DNA of 64,000 nucleotides from Leptospira fainei serovar Hurstbridge str. BUT 6. Its GTDB lineage: Bacteria; Spirochaetota; Leptospiria; Leptospirales; Leptospiraceae. The stretch covers positions 62,001 to 126,000 of the forward strand of contig NZ_AKWZ02000011.1 of the NCBI RefSeq assembly GCF_000306235.2, given 5' to 3'. A program made the position numbers and the translations under genes. Shown here piece after piece: positions 26,301 to 33,671 of the stretch (the first letter of the stretch is position 1; each line of letters opens with the position of its first letter). The notes under the pieces are model-generated. The model was given only the letters and a program-made list of their open reading frames with translations, had not been told where the DNA came from and made no database searches.

Positions 26301-26744
26301 ATCGAGCCCCTACTGATACAATCACTCTTGGACCTTCTGCCTGAGGAATCAAAGAAGCAAAAGACCGTGCAAGCGCTATTCGGTTACATCTCAAAAGAAG
26401 GGGCTCCCGAGGCGTATCAATTGCAATCGGAAAGTTCCGAAAGAAAAAATTTCCTGAAAGATCTTGTTGAAGAATACCTTCGTCCTTGCACCGCATTACT
26501 TTCACCGCAATTTTGGGAAGATTTCCCTCTCCGAAAGGAAATCACACAAAACATGAAGAAAGAAGATCGAGAAAGACTTTCCCACGAATACTCTCTTTGG
26601 ATTCGAGAAACTTTGGAATATGACTTATCCGAATATTTAAATCCGACGCTTAGGCTCTTACCCTCTCCTAAAGATCATATCCCCGCAAATGCTTTGGATT
26701 TATCCGAGAAATTATATGAGCCAGTTTTACGGAGTCTTTCATGA
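23304..26744 (+). CDS. recC: Exodeoxyribonuclease V subunit RecC
   Basis: A protein of about 1146 residues, the usual RecC size. It starts MPINVFSSDDLSLLTENL; a TTG at 23286 would add six residues. Landmarks are VIPNQSMETWLYLEF near the N-terminus (the NxGMExWL-like motif of RecC), SVSALQPMRPIPFRHIFILGLGEGAFPG in the middle, and the degenerate helicase and nuclease folds that recognise Chi in E. coli RecC. It is part of the RecBCD complex that processes double-strand ends. The stop overlaps the recB start by 4 bases, so synthesis is coupled. Confidence 0.93.
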   Translation: MPINVFSSDDLSLLTENLLSSVSSDIRKEDGLYSPIIVIPNQSMETWLYLEFVKRAGIVFNIRFLFLEKAIEEFLLKKYSPDSNPTSRPFLKPESRRFLIYEYILKKPSFLSDYPILSAYLLPSGRKNIDPVRLFELSGRLAKYFKDYELQRQDWIRNWIGNPYEMLRLGTEDIEEWNATKSPVFFLQKELYAATAESASTETLIQFAMRTRSLAKTANAKSKPGKLYLFGLSQLSSTYIALFNELLPEISVEVFQFGPPRDTLVTDASELTACRSWATPFRTLHQSWLSSGAQIHTIQDRAKKRESVLEAFQTYLLSGKQALSDRGLPADESLIIAEAPGKLREVESVFQVILSKLDVDPTLRLTDIGIFCVNLPDYRPAIESIFEGGILAKLRNASGKEEFTPKTLPYTIRDVRAGDASSFLRGLLCIFPLLAGKRSRQEFFDLFRNSCFQAKWNIDPETVQEWKIYAKNLNLYIDDSLEGRPQSFSFRNGFIRLAMSEVLPESAEEGTGISPYPSQNKISVENWIGIWKKVESLLNSFCNRLLNPSLSSDELLDSFLRFVQAMLVPAEEEPEETAIALELFTRLESLKGVSWDSGDAKDRIRFFETFVRESCDGIPVRKGKYLTGGITVSALQPMRPIPFRHIFILGLGEGAFPGIDDRSAFNLRHLSPRIGDITTRQTNESLLYETILSAKESLNFSFVSQDTGKDEELAPSPSLLQIEQALKEFILDPDESVRITLPLNKHSKQYFEARAVSHERDFRIPFFKTYDASAVTAYGQEEGKKEYVKKILNFGTVSQSAQSLSAIGKELTIDLTELMQFWRSPLFYFLRKNFGLFVQDFEEEESISQREPFRISESFSLISETWKIFGKKFSGKKIPDDSLPLFLQGYERTIQNFGKRGLLPRGTYRDVEEILNAEKFERSWVKIGPMINQSRFYDALSFGETTKQGTILSLPNPYLDISEGIRVRFSGLKESIFVSDENANMVLIYPNLKKNLKNGIEPLLIQSLLDLLPEESKKQKTVQALFGYISKEGAPEAYQLQSESSERKNFLKDLVEEYLRPCTALLSPQFWEDFPLRKEITQNMKKEDRERLSHEYSLWIRETLEYDLSEYLNPTLRLLPSPKDHIPANALDLSEKLYEPVLRSLS

Positions 26745-29700
26745 AGCCGATTTCAATCGATTTTCCTCCTTCTTTCGCAGATGGAATCGATTCCGAAAAA
26801 AACGGTTTTATCGGCGCCTCTGCCGGAACCGGGAAAACCCATACGATCGTATACTTGGTATTGAAATTGTTAAGAGAATCGTTTCTTGCCTGGGATGCCG
26901 AAGCAGGAACTTCTGCTCCACTCGGAATCGACTCGATTTTAGTTCTAACATATACCGATAAAGCCGCTTCGGAATTAAGATCAAGAATCCGAGCCGGAAT
27001 TAAGGAAAGAATTCGGAACTTGGAGGAATCGGTTCGAACTAATCCGATTTTAGAGCCGGAACGACAATTTTTTTTGGCGCAAGCAGGGCGACTCGACCAG
27101 GCTTACATATCCACTATTCACGGATTTTGCAGTAAGATTCTTAAAGAGTATTCCCTGGAAACGGGTTACCCCGCGAATGCGAAGCTTGTTTCCGAATTCG
27201 AACCTTTCAATAGAATTCTATATTCCAGGATGCATTCGGAATTTTCGGACGAGATACCTAAAGAAAGTTTAGCTTTAACTTTATTAGAATTACGTAATTT
27301 TTTTGATAACGGATTTACCGGAAATACTTGGGAAGATTTTGTATCGGAATTAGCGGGAAAAAAGGAGATCTCTCCGAATAACGTTAGGTTAATACCTCGC
27401 CCGAATCCATTACCGGGGAAAATAGAAATCTGTCGATGTATTCAGACATTATCGCGCGAGTATTCAACCATCTTGCCGCTACAAGAATTGCTTTTGAGAT
27501 ACGTCCACGCAAATACCAAGAAAGCGTTTTTGGATCGAGAGCCCGCTTTCAAAAAGATTCTAGCGAAGGCCCTATCCGCGATAGAGCGATTCGATCCTAT
27601 TATCATAACGAAAGCGATCTTAGAGATCGGACGTCTCAAAAGAAAAGAATCAGGAGTCGGAAGCGTTCTTTTCTCCGACGATGAATTAAAGAAAGGAGAA
27701 TCCGATCCCGCATACGGTACTTATATCGCGCAAAGGGAAAAAGTAAAAAAAGCTCTTTCGGATTTGGAAACGATAGCTGTCTCATTCGTCGTTCAAATTT
27801 CGGAAACTATCGTGAAAGAAACTCCGATCGAAAAAGCCGAAGAAGGCGAAGTTACTTACGGCGATATGATCCGTAATTTGTCTCGATCCCTGTCCGTTAA
27901 TCAAGTATTATTAACCGAATTAAAGAACAGGTTCCGGTATGCGATCGTAGACGAGTTTCAAGATACGGATTCCGAACAGTACGGTATTTTCCGAAATCTT
28001 TTCCTAGAAAAGAATAGCATCGACGATTCCGAGACTCGTTTGTTTCTGATCGGAGATTCCAAACAGGGAATTTATGGATTTCGTGGAGCGGATATCGGCA
28101 CATATCTATCGGCAAAAAATAATTTAGATTTAAACGGAAAGTTCGGGGACCGATCCGTCGTTTATCCGGAATTAGATACGAATCGACGGTCATTACCGGA
28201 ATTAATCTCGGCATATAACGACCTTTTTTCCGCCTCGAAAGGAGATTGGTTTCCTTTAAGAGAACCGGGCTTCGATCCGATTCCGTACTTAAAAGTGAAT
28301 GCAGCTATGTCGGGGAGAAAGGCCGTTCTATATTCGGATAAGAGCGAACGAGGCGCCCTTAACGCATTCCAATTGCCCTCCACTTCCAGTAAAGAAGCAT
28401 TAAGAGATCCTTATGCTAGATTTATAGTTTCGGAAATTCGACACTTGGTGTCTCCCGAATCGAGAATCTTAATCCGGAAGGAACGTCCGGGACGGCCTCC
28501 ATATGCCGGGAGAGTGCGTTACGGAGATATCGCGATTTTAATCCGAAACCAGGATGATTCGAAAGAACTGGAAAATTACCTAAGAGCCGAAGGAATTCCA
28601 TACACTTATAACAAAAAGAGAGGACTATTTTCCTCCAACGAGGCTTATCGTTGTAGACAAATTCTTTCTTGCATAAACGAAGAAGGAAGTCCCGATTCAT
28701 TTTATAAACTTTTGCTATCGGATTTATTTGAAGTTCAACCGACCGATTTGCATAGATTCGACGAGTATTCCGTCGAGTCCAAAGAAAAACGGTTGCTGGA
28801 ATCCTGGCGTCGGTATGCCAGAAAAAAAGAATACGCAAATCTTTTCCGTTCCTTATTAACCGAAAGTTTGCTAGCAACACCCCGAGATAAGGAGAAAACG
28901 AGGGAATGGGAACGCAGGATCACGAATTTTCGCCAAATCTTTTTTCTTTTATCGGAACAAGCGTCCTTAAGTAATCTTTCGCTGCGCGAGCTGATCGAGC
29001 ATCTCGATTCTTGCATAACGAATTCATTAACTCAGGATGAAAACGATTACTTAGAAAGAGAAACCGAAGAAGATCGAATAAAAATTCTAACAATCCATTC
29101 CAGTAAAGGCTTGGAATTTCCTTTCGTTTTCCTTTTAGGCGGTTTTACTGGATGGTCCTCCTCTCAAAGAAAATACTTCGAATATCGGGAAACAATAAGA
29201 GGCGCGAATCAAGAATTGCAGAGCGTAAAAATAATCGATCTGGAAAAGAAAGAACAGGAGAAATTTAAGGAGTATTTAATAAACGAAGACAAAAGATTAT
29301 ACTACGTGGCGGTCACGAGAGCCATGTATAAATTTTATTTTCCATTATTATCTTCGCCCGCAACGGATCGGCCTTTGGAACTATTTCGCAGGTCTTTCGA
29401 AGCGGCGATGCCGAATTTCGATCAATCCTCGAGCGTAGCCAAGATTTTTCCGAACGAAACGAAAACGGGCTATGAAGTTAAATTTATAACCCGTTTTCAA
29501 GAAAATACGGATTCCCCGGAGGATACCGAATCGGATCGCCCTGAATCGAAAGCAACAAGAGACGTATTGCATTGGCCTAGCGGTTGTGAGAAACGAACGA
29601 TCCTTCTCGAGAGTTATTCCTCTTTAGATCGCTATATGAACGTTCGGCAGGAAAAGGGATACCGCATAGAGACGGCAGACGCTAAAAGCGACGAACTCGA

Positions 29701-30454
29701 ATTCTTCCAGTCAACGGAGGATGATCTACCTTCCTCCAATCAAATGGGAAATCTCCTTCATATGCTATTAGAAACGATGGATTTTTCATATTTCTTACAG
29801 ACAAACGGCCCGCAAGGACTGAAGAATTTTCCGGTCTGGAATGAAATAAAGAATTCCCTTCGAATACAAGGATACGGTAAGGACGAAGATCAACTCGAAT
29901 TTTACACTGAAAGAGCGACAACATTCCTTTGGAATACTTTACGAAGCCCTCTTCCCAATACCCAAAGCTTGAATTGTTTAGCCGAATTGAGCCTAGAGGA
30001 AAGAAAGCACGAAGTCGATTTTTTTCTACGGATCACCGGTAATACCCGGAGAGGAGACGAAGGGGAATTATTAAACGGGACGGTGGATTTTATTTTCTTT
30101 TCCGGCGGAAAATATTGGATCGCGGATTGGAAATCCAATAAACTCGGCCAGCCCGGGAATCCGACTTCCTACTCGGAAAAAAATATAAAAATTAAGGTCG
30201 ATGAATCGTATTCGATTCAGTCGGCTCTTTATTCTCTCGTTCTAGACGATTGGTTACGCAATAAATACGGGGCGAAATACGATCCGATTTTATTAGGAGG
30301 TATGTATTTTATTTTTCTGCGAGGGATGGATCCCTTACAAAAAGGCAACGGGATATTCTTCCAGCATATAGATCTTCCTTTTATCGAGAAATCCAAAAGT
30401 CTACTTCAAGACGCACTCGAAATGAAACATACCGATTTGCGAGGAAAAGAATGA
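26741..30454 (+). CDS. recB: Exodeoxyribonuclease V subunit RecB (helicase-nuclease)
   Basis: A 1237-residue SF1A helicase plus nuclease. The Walker A GASAGTGKTHT is at residues 25-35, TIHGFCSKIL at about 125, the Walker B VDEFQDTDSEQ at about 405, LTIHSSKGLEFPFVFLLGG at about 785, and YVAVTRA (motif VI). The C-terminal nuclease domain keeps GTVDFIFF and DWKSNKLG, the Asp-x-Lys active site of RecB. It has 3'-5' helicase activity and is the only nuclease of the complex. It overlaps recC and recD by 4 bases at each end. Confidence 0.95.
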   Translation: MKPISIDFPPSFADGIDSEKNGFIGASAGTGKTHTIVYLVLKLLRESFLAWDAEAGTSAPLGIDSILVLTYTDKAASELRSRIRAGIKERIRNLEESVRTNPILEPERQFFLAQAGRLDQAYISTIHGFCSKILKEYSLETGYPANAKLVSEFEPFNRILYSRMHSEFSDEIPKESLALTLLELRNFFDNGFTGNTWEDFVSELAGKKEISPNNVRLIPRPNPLPGKIEICRCIQTLSREYSTILPLQELLLRYVHANTKKAFLDREPAFKKILAKALSAIERFDPIIITKAILEIGRLKRKESGVGSVLFSDDELKKGESDPAYGTYIAQREKVKKALSDLETIAVSFVVQISETIVKETPIEKAEEGEVTYGDMIRNLSRSLSVNQVLLTELKNRFRYAIVDEFQDTDSEQYGIFRNLFLEKNSIDDSETRLFLIGDSKQGIYGFRGADIGTYLSAKNNLDLNGKFGDRSVVYPELDTNRRSLPELISAYNDLFSASKGDWFPLREPGFDPIPYLKVNAAMSGRKAVLYSDKSERGALNAFQLPSTSSKEALRDPYARFIVSEIRHLVSPESRILIRKERPGRPPYAGRVRYGDIAILIRNQDDSKELENYLRAEGIPYTYNKKRGLFSSNEAYRCRQILSCINEEGSPDSFYKLLLSDLFEVQPTDLHRFDEYSVESKEKRLLESWRRYARKKEYANLFRSLLTESLLATPRDKEKTREWERRITNFRQIFFLLSEQASLSNLSLRELIEHLDSCITNSLTQDENDYLERETEEDRIKILTIHSSKGLEFPFVFLLGGFTGWSSSQRKYFEYRETIRGANQELQSVKIIDLEKKEQEKFKEYLINEDKRLYYVAVTRAMYKFYFPLLSSPATDRPLELFRRSFEAAMPNFDQSSSVAKIFPNETKTGYEVKFITRFQENTDSPEDTESDRPESKATRDVLHWPSGCEKRTILLESYSSLDRYMNVRQEKGYRIETADAKSDELEFFQSTEDDLPSSNQMGNLLHMLLETMDFSYFLQTNGPQGLKNFPVWNEIKNSLRIQGYGKDEDQLEFYTERATTFLWNTLRSPLPNTQSLNCLAELSLEERKHEVDFFLRITGNTRRGDEGELLNGTVDFIFFSGGKYWIADWKSNKLGQPGNPTSYSEKNIKIKVDESYSIQSALYSLVLDDWLRNKYGAKYDPILLGGMYFIFLRGMDPLQKGNGIFFQHIDLPFIEKSKSLLQDALEMKHTDLRGKE

Positions 30455-32244
30455 GAGAAGAATCTCAGCTCGTCGACCCTGATTACGTCATGTTTCTTTC
30501 GGACGAAATGTTTCGCGTACAACCGGAAATCGAGAAAGAAGACTTGTACGAATTGAATATGCGTTTATTGCAAGCCCTGAGAACCGGTAACTTAGGAATC
30601 TTCGAAAATCAAATCGAGAAGAATTTCGAAAGCCCCTTTTTTCGATCCCGCAACGGAATTTTATATTACAGAAAAACTTTCGAAACTTTAACCGAAGTCG
30701 AAGATTCCTTTCGAGATTTATTATCCCGTGAAATCCCAGAAGAACAGCGAGATAGAATTCAGAAAGTTATCGAGGAAATCACCGAAAATGACCCGTTGGA
30801 ATTCCAGAAAAACGGGATAAAAATAACTCTTTGCGGCGAAGGGGAACAAAAGGAAGCGTTGGAGACCGCACTCAAATCTTCATTCTTCGTGCTAACGGGC
30901 GGTCCCGGAACCGGAAAAACGACGGTGATTACGAGTCTTTTACGAGCGCTCGTTCGTTTAGGTTACGAAACCGAGAAAATCGGTTTGGCTGCGCCGACAG
31001 GCCGTGCGGCGCAGAGGCTAAAAGAATCTTTGGAAAATACCTTAAGCCTTAACCGACGTATAAACGAATTGGATCAGAAGCTGCTGAATTTGCCGACAGC
31101 TACGATCCATCGACTCTTAGGTTATAACCCTAAGAGCAATTCTTATAAATTCGGAAAAGATTTTCGACTTCCGTATGATGTCATTGTGATCGATGAAGTT
31201 TCAATGGTCGATCTCGAGCTGATGTCCAATTTGCTGCATTCTCTACCCGATCGGGAAAGGGAAAAATTCAGGTTCATTATTCTAGGAGATGCGGATCAAT
31301 TACCGAGCGTAGAAGCGGGAGCAATATTATCGGATGTAGTCGCTTCGATTTCCTCATCGTCGAATTTCTTTCGTTTAAGCAAGAGCCATCGACAGGAAGG
31401 AAATGCGTCTCCAATTTTCGCAGCCGCTCGAGAATGCATCCGGAAAAACTCGAGCGTCGATTCTCTCTTAAAATCCATTTTTGCAGTTAGAACCGACATT
31501 TCCTTAAATGAAATAATAGACTCAGCATCGCCAGAAAATGAAGCCGGGTTTTATCGAATTCAATCGGATTTTCCGAAGGATCGAACCCGCTTTTTGGAAA
31601 AGTATGTGGAGAATTGGATTCGACCTCGATTAGCGAAACTCCCGGATCCGAACAAGGAAAGCATTAAGTTAATTGAATATATTGCGAAGGATTTGAATCA
31701 TTCAAGAATACTAACTATTCTTAGACAGGGAGATTATGGAAGCGAGGGAATCAATCGAGATATCAATCAGATTCTAATTAAGAAAGGGTATAAAAAAACC
31801 GTAATTATCGGAAACCGTACATATTTTCCGGGCCTTCCGATCATGATCACGAAAAATGATCGCACCCGAGGAATGTTCAACGGTGACACCGGGGTTATTT
31901 TAGACGCTAAAACGATTACGGGAGATCCGGAACTTCGCGCGATATTTCTTTTGGACGGAATGATTCGAGACTTTGCTTTGGATACTCTCCCCTCGCACGA
32001 ACCTGCTTTTGCGATTACCGTTCATAAATCCCAAGGTTCGGAATATGATAATATATTCATTCTTTATCCGCCGGATCCCGAAAAACCGGAGAGTAAAAAT
32101 TTGACTAGCGAACTGTTTCGAACGGAAATCCTTTACACCGCGTTGACTCGTGCAAAGCGAAGGGCCGTCCTGCTTGCAGGTGATGAATTGCTAGGTTTGT
32201 CCCTGAGCAAAAGATCGGAAAGAGTTACCGGATTTCGACTTTAA
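30451..32244 (+). CDS. recD: Exodeoxyribonuclease V subunit RecD
   Basis: A 597-residue SF1B helicase moving 5'-3'. The N-terminal 120 residues bind RecB/RecC; the Walker A GGPGTGKTT is at residues 150-158, DEVSMVDLELM at about 249-259 is the Walker B, HRQEGNASPI is the motif III/IV area, and AITVHKSQGSEYDNIF and YTALTRAKRRAVLL close the C-terminal helicase core. The length matches RecBCD-type RecD, not the longer RecD2. It is the last gene of the operon; the IS481-family element begins about 130 bases after its stop, so the gene is intact. Confidence 0.95.
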   Translation: MREESQLVDPDYVMFLSDEMFRVQPEIEKEDLYELNMRLLQALRTGNLGIFENQIEKNFESPFFRSRNGILYYRKTFETLTEVEDSFRDLLSREIPEEQRDRIQKVIEEITENDPLEFQKNGIKITLCGEGEQKEALETALKSSFFVLTGGPGTGKTTVITSLLRALVRLGYETEKIGLAAPTGRAAQRLKESLENTLSLNRRINELDQKLLNLPTATIHRLLGYNPKSNSYKFGKDFRLPYDVIVIDEVSMVDLELMSNLLHSLPDREREKFRFIILGDADQLPSVEAGAILSDVVASISSSSNFFRLSKSHRQEGNASPIFAAARECIRKNSSVDSLLKSIFAVRTDISLNEIIDSASPENEAGFYRIQSDFPKDRTRFLEKYVENWIRPRLAKLPDPNKESIKLIEYIAKDLNHSRILTILRQGDYGSEGINRDINQILIKKGYKKTVIIGNRTYFPGLPIMITKNDRTRGMFNGDTGVILDAKTITGDPELRAIFLLDGMIRDFALDTLPSHEPAFAITVHKSQGSEYDNIFILYPPDPEKPESKNLTSELFRTEILYTALTRAKRRAVLLAGDELLGLSLSKRSERVTGFRL

Positions 32245-32375
32245 GATAATCAATGTTCGGACTTTGAAGGAACTCCAACAGAATTTATATTTTCAAAAAA
32301 GACTTTTCAGATTCCGAAAGGTGTGATACTAGCGACTTTGCAAAACCGCCGCTCCGGCCCCCGCCCAGGAAGGGC

Positions 32376-33653
32376 TGTACGTCCTGGAACATAGGTAACA
32401 CTTTAGACCGGAGACATGGGTTACACTTTCAAAGTCCTAGATATTTTCTTTGTGCTCTCATTCAAATAACCTATTTTCACAAAGCTGAAATAAATGGCCC
32501 ATATACCGTCGTCGACAGGTTCAAGGCCGATATTCTCTCCACCTAAACTCTTCGTAATAAAGAATCTTTGATTTTTCCAATAAAAATTACCGTCATCGAC
32601 TTTACGAATTTCAAAATGATCTGGATAAAATATCTCGGATAGACGATTCGGATAGGATCTTAGGGAAGGTTTATAGATCTTCGCAGGCGGCTTCTGACCT
32701 AACGCCTCATGGGGACGATCATGGTTATATTCCGCTCTAAAACGATCGAATGCCTTTTGCTGCTGTCTCATATTAGAACGAATCGGATAAACCGCTTCTG
32801 CCTTCAAAGTCCTATGCATTCTTTCATGCCTTCCGTTCTCTTGTGGTTTCCCCGGATGAATCCTTTCCGGAAAAATACCTAATTTGATCCACCACATTGA
32901 TAATAGGGAAATTCCCGACCCGGCAGCAAACGGAATTCCATTATCCGTTCTAATCGCATTCGGAAGGCCGTATTCTCGAAAACACTTCTCAAATTCCTTC
33001 TTTGTTTCGTAAGTCCTTGTGCCTGATAGCCCTTTGCAACTTAGAAGAAACCGACTGTAACCGTCGGATATTGTTAAGGGATAACAACGGATTCCGTCTC
33101 GCATTTTAAAATCACCTTTGAAATCAGCACACCAAACCGCATTCGGATGATCATAACCTCGAAAAGGTTCCGAAAAACGAACCATTCCCCCTCTCTTCTT
33201 ACGGGGCTTTACTAAACCTCTTTTCTTAAGAATACTGCCGATCGTGCTCGCTGCAGGCCAAATAATTTCCGGATGACTTCCCTCAAGTATTACAAGCAAT
33301 TTGCGAGGTCCCCAAGTAGGGTGTTGCTTACGAACTGCAAGAATCAACCGCTCTTCCGCAAAACCTACTCGGTTCGGGTTTGTGTGCGGAACCCTACTTC
33401 TCTCCAAAAGACCTTCAGGGCCTTCCTTCCGATACCGTTCAAGCCACTTGTATCCCGTCTTTCTACTTATTCCAAATGTTTCACAAAGAGAACTTATGGA
33501 AACCGTTCCGTCGCATACTGCGGCAATAAATTTTACTTTCTCGTCCATAGGGGACACCTCTTTCCACGGCAAAGGATTTTCCTCCATTTGCCTAAATTTC
33601 AGTGTTACCTATGTCACAGGTCTATTCTGTTACCGATGTCTCCGGTTTGTACC
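32376..33653. mobile_element. IS481-family insertion sequence, apparently complete
   Basis: About 1.28 kb with one intact transposase on the minus strand. Both ends carry two tandem copies of a GACATnGGTnACA-like motif in inverted orientation: left at about 32388-32430, right at about 33602-33646 reversed, imperfect repeats of roughly 43 bases. The outer limits were set at TGTAC (32376) and its counterpart GTACC (33649-33653) and are uncertain by several bases. No clear target duplication was found. It sits in the convergent gap between recD and the cyclase gene and breaks neither. Confidence 0.85.
32421..33548 (-). CDS. IS481-family DDE transposase
   Basis: About 375 residues. The N-terminal helix-turn-helix SISSLCETFGISRKTGYKWLERY is followed by a second HTH region and an rve-type catalytic core: Asp in WCADFKGDF, Asp in IRTDNGIPF, and Glu in KPQENGRHERMH complete the DDE triad. 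The frame is intact, so the element may be active. MDEKVKF at 33548 is preferred because GAGG lies 8 bases before it and the family normally starts so; an ATG at 33587 would add 13 residues. The stop codon lies inside the left terminal repeat. Confidence 0.93.
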   Translation of the reverse strand: MDEKVKFIAAVCDGTVSISSLCETFGISRKTGYKWLERYRKEGPEGLLERSRVPHTNPNRVGFAEERLILAVRKQHPTWGPRKLLVILEGSHPEIIWPAASTIGSILKKRGLVKPRKKRGGMVRFSEPFRGYDHPNAVWCADFKGDFKMRDGIRCYPLTISDGYSRFLLSCKGLSGTRTYETKKEFEKCFREYGLPNAIRTDNGIPFAAGSGISLLSMWWIKLGIFPERIHPGKPQENGRHERMHRTLKAEAVYPIRSNMRQQQKAFDRFRAEYNHDRPHEALGQKPPAKIYKPSLRSYPNRLSEIFYPDHFEIRKVDDGNFYWKNQRFFITKSLGGENIGLEPVDDGIWAIYFSFVKIGYLNESTKKISRTLKV

Positions 33654-33671
33654 GGGTGGGGAATCCTCATT

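Noticed and set aside
23304..32244. Many antisense frames of 60-190 codons within recC, recB and recD
   Set aside because: They are shadows of strongly coding sense genes with no own start signals.
32360..33670. Target-site duplication flanking the IS481-family element
   Set aside because: Flanks at about 32370 and 33655 share no convincing direct repeat, and the exact outer ends are uncertain.
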